Below, in pieces: positions 28,323 through 40,500 of a DNA stretch of 64,000 nucleotides. The notes under the pieces are model-generated. The model saw nothing but the letters and a program-made list of their open reading frames with translations. It made no database searches and was not told the DNA's origin. A program made the position numbers and the translations under genes. The stretch lies in contig OX424555.1 of assembly GCA_949152475.1 (NCBI GenBank), positions 61,299,977-61,363,976 on the forward strand, in the 5' to 3' direction. This DNA is from Terebella lapidaria. Its lineage: Eukaryota > Annelida > Polychaeta > Terebellida > Terebellidae. How positions within the stretch are numbered: position 1 is the first letter of the stretch; each line of letters starts with the position of its first letter.

Positions 28323-28395
28323 GGGGGATTAGCTCAAATGGTAGAGCGCTCGCTTAGCATGCGAGAGGCACCGGGATCGATACCCGGATTCTCCA
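28323..28395 (+). tRNA. tRNA-Ala (anticodon AGC)
   Basis: A complete 73-nt cloverleaf. The acceptor stem is GGGGGAT with ATTCTCC and discriminator A. The D stem is GCTC/GAGC. The anticodon stem is CTCGC/GCGAG around TTAGCAT, so the anticodon is AGC. The T stem is CCGGG/CCCGG. Acceptor pair 3-70 is G:U, the identity element of alanyl-tRNA synthetase. No CCA is encoded and no intron is present, as expected for a nuclear gene. A T-rich run from 28399 (TTATTTTTTTTTC) can act as the RNA polymerase III terminator. The A and B boxes are the D- and T-arm sequences themselves. Confidence 0.97.
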
Positions 28396-28398
28396 AAT

Positions 28399-28416
28399 TA
28401 TTTTTTTTTCAATTTT
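28399..28416 (+). terminator. RNA polymerase III terminator of tRNA-Ala(AGC)
   Basis: A run of nine T begins about six bases after the tRNA 3' end, followed by another T stretch. T runs of four or more stop RNA polymerase III. Confidence 0.7.
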
Positions 28417-28451
28417 TTTTCTGAATGCTACACACGCATTTTTTTAAAAGC

Positions 28452-28471
28452 ATATATATATATATATATAA
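28452..28471. repeat. (TA)n microsatellite
   Basis: Twenty bases of perfect AT alternation. Confidence 0.9.
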
Positions 28472-30426
28472 ATAAGGATTAGATCTACCATATTTCCTTT
28501 ACAAGATATAATTAATTGCTAAACAACTGTTTTGTGTAAACCTGCAGCATTGCTGTATTTAGTGTAGGCCTAAGGGCTTAAGCTGTATGTTGAATATGCG
28601 TTGATTTTCCACAGAATACCCAAATTAGGCATATGACCGGCAGTTAAATGTTCATTAATTATGCAAATAGTTTTCATGCATGCTTCTATCACCAACTGCA
28701 ATCGCGAACAAGCTTCACAAGAAAATTGTCAAGCCTACTGACAATGAGCAATTGAGTTTAGAGGGGGCCTAACCCTACTGGGCTATAGGCCGGCCTATAC
28801 GCCCTGGCATAAGGTATATGCCTATATATACATGTAGATCTACCAATAATGTATAGCGGCATAAGCCAATAATGAGTGTGTCATGAATAAGATAATAAAT
28901 TACAAGTATAATAAGCGTAGGCTACATATATTAATTGTTGAGCAAATTGTACTTGTATATAAAGGTCCAATAAACCCCTATAGCCTATTCCTATTTAATT
29001 CTATCCCAGAAACTAATTTACACATTTTTTGACGGGTATAATAATTTGAATTTGATCACTTAAAGCCAGTCAAGGTCCCACATATTATTGTGTCAAATTC
29101 AAGATCACCAAATACATAATTAGGCCTAACATATAGGCCTAATTATGCCTATGCCTATAGCTGTTCAGCTTTAGGTAAGCTGTATATTCAACATACAGCT
29201 TACCTAACACCAACGTATATTCAAGACTTTCGTCTCACATATTTTGAGGTGGATATATGAAGTTGAGTTCTCAATGTAGGCCTAATTGTTACTCCTTATG
29301 TGCATATGAACCCGATTATAATATATATGTCTTAATATGGCTTCCTTTACGCCATGTTGTTCATGAATTAGCTACAGTCACACCAAAGCCGGATCCTATA
29401 CGGATTACCCGCACCACCTATGCAGGATCATCCAGGACTAAGATATGTCTAAATCTGCGGCGTGGTCAGGGGTGGGTGCAAAAGGGGTCGACGACCCCTG
29501 ACCCTGCATTGATCACATCGATCATCCCAGACCCAACGCGGGAGTAGCCTATACTGTACGTACGGATGAACACGGATCCAAACACGGCAACTCCACGGAT
29601 CAGCTTGGACCACCTCGGATCCAACATTACAGTGTCATCAGGGATGCATGGTCCGGAACGCCCAGGATCCATCTAAATCCGCTACTCTTATAGTAGTTTC
29701 AACAGTTTCCATCAAAGAAGCGGTCTCGTAGCTATGCTCAGAGAAGAACGCGCGAAGATATAAGAACAAGCATAAAGACGAACGGCCTCTGGTCGGTGAG
29801 CTAAAAAAAAACCAGTTCTCTGAATTCTGATTGGCCATTCTCATTTTCTCAATTTGAGGGGATTGAAATACGCTGATTGGCATGATTGTTCATCAATTTT
29901 ACAGAGTTTCTATAATTAGGCATATATATGAGACTAGTTATCTAGTTGTAGGCCTATTACTCGAGCCCGGCACTCTGGGAATTTACCGGGGATTAAACCT
30001 ATTATTATATATCAGAAATAAATAGTATATATCATAAATTAATAACTCTAATGACTTTCTGATGCTGATATTATTTATTGCCGATCCGTTTGGCTGCTGG
30101 ATTATGTAGCATCATGATGCATGCAGTTTCCACCGATCAACTCTCTTTCTCCCCTCGACAGCTTGGACATACGGAATCAAACAGCTTCTCACTACACCCG
30201 CCATAAACCAGGCAATTCCTATGATTAGGCCTACTAATCATTGGGCCTAGATATATGCCCATATTGTTCACGTACGTATTTATATATGCCTACTATCAAT
30301 ACTATGTATAGGCCCTACTGCGGAATTATTCGTCCATAGAGTATGGCATACCATTTAATCCATCTCTGTCTGACACAGCAGGCTATAGAAGAACAAATAG
30401 CATATATAAAGTAATAAAAATTAATG
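28472..30426. other. Intergenic, no protein gene seen; one short perfect hairpin
   Basis: AT-rich sequence with many AGGCCTA words. At 29172-29206 TAGGTAAGCTGTAT and its exact complement ATACAGCTTACCTA flank a 7-base loop. This hairpin is too short for a typical microRNA precursor. The 96-codon frame at 29257 and its opposite-strand overlaps show no domain. The stretch 29390-29660 repeats the word GGATCC but has no other structure I can name. Confidence 0.4.
30416..30420 (-). terminator. RNA polymerase III terminator of tRNA-Ala(TGC)
   Basis: On the minus strand a TTTTT run lies six bases beyond the 3' end of the tRNA gene. Confidence 0.65.
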
Positions 30427-30498
30427 TGGAGATGCCGGGGATCGAACCCGGGACCTTTCACATGCAAAGCGAACGCTCTACCGCTGAGCTACATCCCC
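30427..30498 (-). tRNA. tRNA-Ala (anticodon TGC)
   Basis: A 72-nt cloverleaf read on the minus strand. The acceptor stem is GGGGATG with CATCTCC and discriminator A. The D stem is GCTC/GAGC. The anticodon stem is TTCGC/GTGAA with one G:U pair around TTTGCAT, so the anticodon is TGC. The T arm is CCGGG-TTCGATC-CCCGG. The 3-70 pair is G:U, the alanine identity element. No intron and no encoded CCA. It lies 2.03 kb from the AGC isoacceptor and points the opposite way. Confidence 0.97.
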
Positions 30499-31019
30499 AC
30501 TTTGTGCGCTAAAGTCACGAACGGTTATGTGGTTATATGCAAGGTTGATGTCTTGCATTTAAACGTCAATAACTGTCGTTTCATCATCCAATATATATGT
30601 TACTGATAATGGTTCATCTTTCATTAAATTCTATACGGTTTACGACATTATGTATAGGCATATATGGGTCTGTCTACAGGATATGCTGCTTATAGGCCTA
30701 ATTGCCAAGTTGAATAATGCCATGAGATGTAGCATATTTAAATATATAGGCCTATGGTACGTACAAGTATTCATATAGGGCTACTGTTTAAGCCATAACC
30801 CCAACATATAGCCAGGCTCTTGAGCAAATGATATACACAATTTCGGGGGAAGTGGGTGCATATGTTCAGTTTGCAGGACATAATTGGATCGACGTAGATC
30901 TATCAGTTAAATATTGACAACCTGAAGCTATAGATAAATAGATATAGGCCTACGACGAGCCGTTTCACCGCGGTGTGTGATGAGGATCGAGACGTCTGGA
31001 ATGTCGGAATCTCGAGCAT
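30499..31019. other. Intergenic, no gene seen
   Basis: AT-rich, with several AGGCCTA words. The minus-strand frame 30903-31289 overlaps the proposed BTAF1 promoter and shows no family signature. Confidence 0.4.
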
Positions 31020-31509
31020 ACTGGTCAGGTTAATGGTACACTTCCGCCAGTTAGTCGTACAACATTTTTCTGAAATTGTTCGTCTTTTTCCGGCGAGGTC
31101 GCTGATTGGATGAAAGTTCACAACGGACCAATCAGAATGCGAATGCCTTGTATTTCCTTGCGAAGACGACGGCATGGCTGTCATTATAAATACTGCAGTC
31201 GTCGGGGGCACTTCGCGAACGATATTCACTAATTTTGTGGAATGGTTTCTCACAAATTTCAGTGATATTAGAAAGCGCTTGACGTGCAAAACGGAGTGTC
31301 CCCGACAACGAAGCGTGCCAGTTTCCTGTTCACGAGGACTTTTTGTCCGATGGTGGAGTTCTGACTGGATTTTTTTCAGTAAACTCGCACTCTAGAGCCG
31401 AGTGAACGAACGACAAGGCACCCTGTTATTGATGGTGGTTGGCCTCCCGCCTTGACCATTGTACTCATCGCTGTTACTCAGTGGGCTCTATCCAGATGAG
31501 GAATCATCA
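31020..31509 (+). promoter_or_regulatory. Probable BTAF1 promoter and 5' UTR
   Basis: The 490 bases before the BTAF1 start codon are richer in CpG than their surroundings. They carry an ETS-like ACTTCCGCC (about 31040), an inverted CCAAT box (ATTGG, 31105-31109) and a forward CCAAT box in CCAATCAG (31128-31135). The two CCAAT boxes are about 23 bp apart, a common NF-Y arrangement. A TTATAAAT lies near 31184. The transcription start is not visible and at least one upstream ATG lies in the region. Placement is inferred from the exon-1 start. Confidence 0.4.
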
Positions 31510-34500
31510 ATGGCCACTCGGTATTGATTCATATACATTATTAAGCCGAATGTGCTAGATCTAGTATTTTATGATTAATCCTAAAATAATGATCCATCAT
31601 ACAGTATTTTACAGCTGTAGTTAGACTATCCTACTCCGTACAGTATACCGTACAGTATTGATCCTAATAGTAGCATGCCCCCCTCTTTTCTTCGAAAATC
31701 TATTTCACTTCATATCTTTCTAATAAACTTTTGGAGTGTTTCAAATTGAAACACACAAGAGTTTATCAGGAAGATATGTGGATTGAAATTCAATTCAAAT
31801 ACATTCGGTATTGGCTCTAATAGTGGCACGCGCCCTAATAGTAGAGCGCTCGATCCCCTCTTTTTCCCCCAAAATGTTCGATTTTTGTACCTTGTAATTC
31901 ACTTCATATCTTTCTAATAAAATTTTGGAGTGTTCAATCCACATATTTATGTTATTTGAATCATAACAAAGGGGACTGAATTAAGACTATAGGTATAATA
32001 AGGTATATTATTAATTGATTTTCTTAAATTTGACTTAAAGTTTAACTTTATTTTTGCACGCACTGCTGCAGGAGGTCTTGCTTTGGTTCCCCGTGCTACT
32101 ATTAGGACCAATACGGTATGCTATTTGAATCATAATCAAGGGGATTGAAGGGTATAGGTATATTATTCAGTGAGTTTCTTAAATTTGACCTAAAGTTTGA
32201 CCTCATTTTTGCGAGCCCTACTGCAGGATGTCTTGCTTTGGCACGTCGTGCAACTATTAGGACTAATAAGGTATGCTCAATTTTCCTTAAAACTGCTGAG
32301 TCTGCTGGCCCCAGAACATGGAATTCACTCCCACAACAATGCAAGATGGCCAAGTCATTTACATTCAAAAGGTTAAATATCTCATCGAGCGCTGATCCAA
32401 ATTTGATGTCAAATCTCCAAACAATATTATACATGTAACAATATTGAAAAAAATGTCTACATGTACATGGTATTCAGAATTACAATACATATTTGGTATA
32501 CATGCTCTTGCGTACAAGAGATTAAATTTGTGTTGTTCAACTATTTGTTTGTAGAATTTCAGTGATGCCTTTGTAAATATATTGCAGTGGTATACAAGTT
32601 TCGTCATTGTGCTAAAATAAATTGAAAAAAATTGAAATATATATGTATAATTTAGGTAAATCTATCATCTAGATTTCTGTTTAGATAGGAATCCATAAAC
32701 ATGACCAATCTTGTTGCATCTACGAGCTATTTATAATTACGATAACCGCGGAAAAAAGGAGAAAAAACAAACAAACCTTTGATTGGCTAAAAATATGGAA
32801 GTGTCCGGATATTACAAATCGTCAGAACGATGAATACAGCATAATTAATCCATATTTCGGATAGTAAACCCTGGCAATATAGTATCATCTTTCTGATCCT
32901 GATATATCTGGTGAAACATGCATACAGTGGAAGCTAGATATTGCTAGAGAAATTGTACATGTACTTTTATGCGTCAACGCATGTCATGATTCAGGCAGTT
33001 TCCTAAAACTAACGAAGTGAACATATATTTTTAGACTATTTGTAGAAGTATTATTTCATCCAAATGTGAGGTCAGAATATAGTATGTTCACTTGAATTCT
33101 TTACTTCCAGACTGGATCGCCTTTTCCTTCTCCTGGACACAGGATCCACACCATTCATCCGCAAGTCTGCAGCAGAACAACTCGGAGATGTGCAAAAGCT
33201 CCACCCACATGAACTCAATAATCTGCTCTCTAAGGTTTTAAAAATAATGCATTTGATGTATGCAAAAAGGGCAAATACCATGAAAATTGTCGTGCATGTC
33301 ATCATTGAGTTGTGTATATAAGCAATTATTTAATTATAGATTAAATTTTTGCTCAGAAAAAGACACACGCAGTGCATTCTATCCTTACTTAGTATCTTTA
33401 TTTACTGTATGATAAGCTTGTTTTCTCAGGTGCACACATACCTGTGCAGTAACACCTGGGAGACGCGAATAGCAGCCGGACAGGCCGTGGATGCAATCTG
33501 CAGAAATGTTCCCGTCTGGGACCCGAAACCTGTTCTCAAAAAAGGTTCAGTTTTATCACTGAAATCGTTTGACATATAGCCTTGTTAATGAAGTGCTGGG
33601 AAGATGTATCCTTTTTAGCTTTTGTACTACTATGCTACCAGTTGAACGAATATGCTGACTACTAATATGTATGAATATATACAATATTACACTCAAAATT
33701 CGTGGAGATTAATTAGTGAAATGCATGAACTGTTTACATGATTGTCATAAAGGATTTATGTTTATCATGTTTATGGCTATGATTATAGTTGATAATGAGC
33801 CTATGGTTGGGATTTATTTTTGTAGATGACTCGCCTCTGCCAATAGGCGGACAGTTGTTCCTGTCACAGTTTGACATCCGACGAGTGCTGACAAATGGAG
33901 CCTCTCTCTTGGCATCAGAGGGCAGAGAATTTGAGGAGGAAGAAATTGGTATTCACCAAAATTATCCACCATTATAGCAGGAATAATGTAGCAAATGTTT
34001 ACTTTCCAATCCCAGTGGAATCCAGGTTATTTCAGATAAACACCAAATGAGAACTCTTGCTGTTGGATCGATTTATCCTAGGCCTGGAAGACCGTGAGAA
34101 GCTGACTCGACAAAAGCAGCAGTTGAACAAGCGTCTGGGACTGGATGTTGCTGGGGGTATGGGCATCAATACAGATGATCTCTTTAAGGAGGAGGATCTA
34201 CTTACTCAGAGGTCTGGAGTCACCCCCATGGATCACCAGGTACACAGCTGTTCTGTGAATCTGTGGGGTTTATAAGACTACAAAACTGTTTTGTATGGCC
34301 TTCACAAGTGGCAAGTGTTTGCTTTCCCCTGACAGAGTTCTGTTCATGACATCCTTCACCAACAAGTACAGTCAGGGACTAATCAGCTCAGTGCCAGAGA
34401 GAGAAATAGGGCCAAGCGGAAAGCCAAGATGCTCGCCAAGCAGACATCGAAGGATGGAGAACAACGAAATGGGTTTGTGAAGACAAATACATGTAGTATC

Positions 34501-37500
34501 CCATGTAGTAATAGATTATTCACTAGTACTACAGTTGTTATGATATTTGTATTGGCCTATAATTTCCTGAACTTGTGGGATAATCAGTCTTTTTCCAAAT
34601 ATATATTTCCAGAGACAGTGAAGGTGAGACTGTCCCAAAGCTTCGGAAAACATCGAGTGTAGTCGTTGAGCAGCCAAATGATAACAAAATTGTTCTGGAC
34701 AGTGTGCCTGATCAGGCATTGAATATGGAAGAAGTAAGTGTAGCATTGATATTGATGATGTGATAAAGTGCTACTGAAGAAACTCAGCCAATATTCGTCC
34801 TATTATCACTGATAGATTCGTTGACATGACATATATTTTGACAGTTGGACGAGTGGCCATTTGAAAGCTTCTGTGAGGTCCTGATGAATGACCTGTTCCA
34901 CTCGTCATGGGAGAGACGTCACGGGGCGGCAGTCGGTCTGCGTGAGGTCCTGAAACAGCATGGGGACGGGGCAGGCAAGGCTCTCGACTACAGCGTTGAC
35001 CAGGTATGGAGAGGTCCTCAAACAGCATGGGGACGGGGCGGGCAAGGCTCTTGACTACAGCGTCGACCAGGTATGGAGAGGTCCTAAACAGCATGGGGAC
35101 GGGGCGGGCAAGGCTCTTGACTACAGCGTCGACCAGGTATGGAGAGGTCCTCAAACAGCATGGGTACGGGGCGGGCAAGGCTCCTGACTACAGCGTCGAC
35201 CAGGTATGGAGAGGTCCTAAACAGCATGGGGACGGGGCGGGCAAGGCTCTAGACTACAGCGTCGACCAGGTATGGAGAGGTCCTCAAACAGCATGGGTAC
35301 GGGGCGGGCAAGGCTCTTGACTACAGCGTCGACCAGGTATGGAGAGGTCCTCAAACAGCATGGGGACGGGGCGGGCAAGGCTCTTGACTACAGCGTCGAC
35401 CAGGTATGGAGAGGTCCTCAAACAGCATGGGTATGCGGCGGGCAAGGCTCCTGACTACAGCGTCGACCAGGTATGGAGAGGTCCTAAACAGCATGGGGAC
35501 GGGGCGGGCAAGGCTCCTGACTACAGCGTCGACCAGGTATGGAGAGGTCCTAAACAGCATGGGGACGGGGCGGGCAAGGCTCTTGACTAAAGCGTTGACC
35601 AGGTATGGAGAGGTCCTAAAACAGCATGGGGACGGGGCGGGCAAGGCTCTTGACTACAGCGTCGACCAGGTATGGAGAGGTCCTAAAACAGCATGGGGCG
35701 GGGCGGGCAAGGCTCTAGACTACAGCGTTGACCAGGTATGGAGAGGTCCTAAAACAGCATGGGGACGGGCGGGCAAGGCTCTAGACTACAGGGTCGACCA
35801 GGTATGGCGTGGACCTTTGACAGCATGGGGACAGGGGCGGGTGGGGCTCTCGACTACAGCGTCGACCAGGTATGGAGAGGTCCTAAAACAGCATGGGGAC
35901 GGGGCGGGCAAGGCTCTTGACCAAAGCGTTGACCAGGTATGGAGAGTTCTTGAAACAGCATGGGGACGGGACGTGAAAGGCTCTCGACTACAGCGTCGAC
36001 CAGGTATGGAGAGGTCCTCAAACAGCATGGGGACGGGGTGGGCAAGGCGCTTGACTAAAGCGTCGACCAGGTATGGAGAGTTCTTGAAACAGCATGGGGA
36101 CGGGGCGGGCGAGGCTCTAGACTACAGCGTCGACCAGGTATGGAGAGGTCCTCAAACAGCATGGGGACGGGGCGGGCAAGGCTCTTGACTAAAGCGTCGA
36201 CCAGGTATGGAGAGTTCTTGAAACAGCATGGGGACGGGACGGGAAAGGCTCTCGACTACAGCGTCGACCAGGTATGGAGAGGTCCTCAAACAGCATGGGG
36301 AGTGTACGAGCAAGGATCTAGTATGGATGTAACTAAATTCAATGCAGTAGCACTGCAGTAACTGGGAGTCACTATCAATTCTTGCTTTTCCAGATGAATG
36401 CGGTTCATCAGCTGTACCTGGAAGATTTGGCAGTCCGTCTGATCTCAGTCCTGGCTCTTGATCGATTCGGAGACTATGTTTCTGATGAGGTGTGTTTTGT
36501 TCAAATAAATACACCCAGTTTTCAGAGAATACTACACAATTAAAAACAATGGCAAAAACGTTAACTCGAAATTCACATTTCTGTGTCAATATTTATTCTA
36601 CATCAGGTAGTAGCACCAGTTCGGGAGTCGTGTGCGCAGACACTTGGTGTCACTGTACAACACATGATGAGTCATGGGGTCGCTACTTCAGTACAGGTGC
36701 TAATACAACTGCTAAGTCAGCCCCAGTGGGAGGTCCGACACGGAGGCCTGCTTGGGCTCAAGTACCTCTTAGCAGTCAGAAAGGTGGGGTGTACTTGGGA
36801 GCAGTTCGATGTTTGAGAATTGAAGCTTTTGTCTAGTTTCTTACTGAAAAATTTTAATTATACACCTCCAGTATATTTCATTGTAAACCTTGTTTTCAAG
36901 GACCAGACAGTACGATTGTTGCCGGTGGTTTTACCTGTGGTGTTCAGTGGTCTCCAGGATAGAGACGATGATGTGAGGGCCGTGGCAGCCGCGGCGTTGC
37001 TACCGGTTACTGAGGAACTCATCACCTCCCAGCCACTGCTCGTCAGTATCAGGATTGTAACACCTTCGTAGTTGGGATTTCTATGTCTGCAATATGTATC
37101 ACGGAGCATTATATAATGAGTAAAGTTTATAACATTATGATGTTTTCCAGGTTCCACAGATTACGCTGTGTCTGTGGCACACGTTACTGGATTTAGACGA
37201 CCTGACTGCGTCCACCAATAGCATCATGACTCTGTTGTCTTCCCTTCTATCCCACCCCAGTGTAGCAAGTAACAGGTATGACAACAGGCTCATGTGCTGT
37301 TTCTATGTGCCATTATTTCTTTGATTTCACATTGATTATATGGTGAAATCTTTGATTGAATGTAATGCCTCAATCGTATTGCTCTTGCAGTGTTATTACT
37401 CAGTCACTGACTGAATTTGTGCCAAGACTGTGGCCTTTTCTTAGTCACAACATTCCGTCCGTCCGGAAAGCCGCATTAGAAACCGTTCAAGCTCTACTCA

Positions 37501-40500
37501 CCAGGTGTCACTCCGGTGTAAGTTGAAATGGTCTTCAAATATTGTGTGACTGATGAAAATTTCATCAAGAGTGATGCTGATTGCTGAATATGCACATGTT
37601 TCATTTACAGACAGAAGGGCCGGTTTGGTTATATCCTATTCTACAGGACGCTTTCCGTCATCTGTACCAGCGAGCTCTACTTGAGCAAAAAGAAGAGATA
37701 TTGGAGCTTCTCTACAATGTATGTACAAGATTTACATGTACAATGTACATACATTTGAAACAATGTATTTATAAATGCACTCACTATTTTTCTGCCCCCA
37801 GGTGTGGTCCATGCTGCTGTCCTGTTGCCCCACAGAGCCCCTGGTAGCCTCTGCCACCCCCTGGGCCAGTGTATGGGTCTGTCTGATGATGCAGCCCCCC
37901 ACCGTCCCCTTCGACCAGAGCCTGCTCATCCAAGCCAAACATTCACCCAAGGTAACACTCAACATCTCCTGAAGTTTGACGTTTCCGTTATTCTAGTACA
38001 TACATGTTTTGACTTGTGCGAAAAGTTCAAATATTGGACACTTTTTTGGGAGGCAACAGACCAGTTTATACATTCAATTTGCATGTATGTTCCATACAGT
38101 GTGGCAATTGAGCCCACTAATCAATAATGTGCTTGTAGTTTGCTTATATTTTCCCTCGCCATTCTTCTTCAGGAGCTGACACCATCGAGACAGCGCCATG
38201 CGGCTGACCCACAGAACCAGGGCCCTGCCAAGGATGAGCGTCTCTACCTGGCCGGAGCTGGCTGCATGAGTCAGTCGTCCAGCTCCAGGGATTCGGCAAT
38301 CATTCGGGCCAGAAAAGTCGCTGGAAGGTGGGAAATAGTTGATTTAGCTACAAATTTCTTCTAGTAATCCTTCTAGTAAGATTTCACTATAGCATACATT
38401 TCTTAAGCTCCAAAAGTTTGAATATTTTAGTACACCAGTAATCCACTTTTGAATATCAGGGTGAGATTACTAGAAATATGTTTATTATAGAGGTAGGTAT
38501 GTGATAAATAATGGTTGAAACTTGTGATTTGTCAGGTTGCTAGGCAAACTTTGCTGTCACATCACGAGTCCACCCCCTGCCACGCCTGCGGGTATGGAGA
38601 CTCCAGCCGAGGCTCTCGCTAAACTTCTCATCTTCCATCTGAGTTCAAACTCAGCCATCCAAAGGATCTGCATCGCATTGATCATCACAGAATGGGCAAA
38701 GGCTACTCAGGTGAGAGACTTTAGACTACAAACATCAAAATTTCTTCTTGATGTAAATTGATATGTAATCAAATTGATATATAGTCAAGCCACAGAGTAC
38801 TTGGCTCTGTGGTTGAGCAAATGAGGTATCGGGTTTGATCTCGTCTCCCTCATTGATTAATTTCACACCTGATATAATGTGTCGCTCTTTGACCTCGGAA
38901 GGACATTCTACTCAGTGCCAGATGAGGATAAAGGTCGAAGCTAATGTACCCTGATCTGCTTCAGACCACTGTATAAATTCTGACAAAACAGTACACAGAC
39001 CACACAAACACGGAACGCTACTGGGAACTAGTGTCAATCCAATGCATAGAAAGTTTAACACTGGATTCACATCGTAGAATTTTCTCTCACAGAGTTGCAA
39101 CTGCCCCAGTAACATTCTTGAGAGGCTTCACCAGTCACTGTCTGAACCCATCTACTTTGATGAAATAGCCATATCATTCACAAAGCTGCAGACTGAATGC
39201 AAGGATTTTCTGGCGAGCCTCAAGCAACAGAATATCGAAGTTGACAGCGTTTTTCAGCCTGGGTATGTGGAGAAAAGGACATTCATAAGCAAATTATGAT
39301 ACATGTGACAAACTTGATACAGTCTAGATTTTTCTCTTTGATTTTTCCTTGTATATTGTGGCATTTACTAAAGCACATCAGTTGTCAATTTACAGGAGCA
39401 TACTAACACTGGATCAAGCCCAGGCTCTGTGCACCACATTCTTTGAGTCAGTCAGCTCCAAACTGAAGCCAAAGTTCCTCAAACAGTTCGATGAAAGAAA
39501 GTCACAGCTACTCTCAATAGTGGAGCAAACCAACCAGGAACAGCTGCTTCTGAGCACAAGGTGATCAGGATGTAGGAACTTCTGAGAATTGTACTTCTAA
39601 TAACTCAATGGTTTGGCAGTTTCAGAGAATTACGCTTCTGTGCTTTATAAATTTAATTTGAGCAATGTTTCAAGTACATAGAAATATATAAAATATGAAT
39701 AGGTGTTTACAAAGTTTAGAATTCTCATGTTTTCATTTTCCAGGGTACAATCAGGACTTGCCGGTGCTGCCACCTGGTTGAAAATTTTACCTGAAAAAAT
39801 GAATCCTGTTGTTCGACCGTTGATGGATGTTCTGAAAAAGGAACAAAATCTACAGTTACAGGTACAGATTTTGGCATGTAAATAAATAACAATATTTTAT
39901 CAACTTGTCTTGGGTTTGATGTTGCATCCCTATGTTTGCAGCAACAAGCGGCAGAGGACATATCACACCTTGTACACATCTGCGTCGATCGCACTCCAAA
40001 CCCGGCCCCGAAAATCATCAAAAACCTGTGTTCATTTTTGTGTTCAGACCCCAGCTTCACCCCAGTCGTTGGTCAGGAGTCACAAGTATTCAGTAACTCA
40101 GGTTTGTCACTTTCCATTGGTCAGTTTTTCGGTAAAATTATGAGCGCTGAATTATCATTCCAAGTGTTCCCAGTCTAAGAGCTGCATGTTCATTTTCAGA
40201 CTTGCCACCGGAAGCAAACTGTGATAAACACTCAGGAATACTCACGTTATATGCTCAACATGTTGTAAGTAAATCTCTGAGGCAGGTGTACAAATCTTGT
40301 TTCAATGAATCAATGAATATCAATGAATCCATTCAACCCTACAGACTCTGGAAGCAAGTCGAGGACGAAAGTCAGCTGTGATAAAGAAACCTCACGGTTT
40401 AGTCAAAGAAATCTCAGTAGAAAACATAGCGACAGAAGGAGATGAGGTACGACATTTTCTCCTTCATATCTTTCAATTTTCCAGGAAAATATTAGTTCCA

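Noticed and set aside
29172-29206. MicroRNA precursor
   Set aside because: The arms are only 14 bp with a 7-base loop, too short for a Drosha/Dicer substrate.
31174-31395. Upstream ATG reading MAVIIN as the BTAF1 start, tempting because human BTAF1 starts MAV
   Set aside because: The rest of the frame has no similarity and no donor there gives the right phase into exon 2. The ATG at 31510 does, through CG|GTATTG.
34771-36045. Minus-strand frames across the same minisatellite
   Set aside because: Repeat shadows of the same array, with no start context or domain.
35406-36188. 260-codon open frame
   Set aside because: It lies in the exon-8 minisatellite, out of the BTAF1 frame, and its peptide is just the 67-bp unit read in shifting frames.
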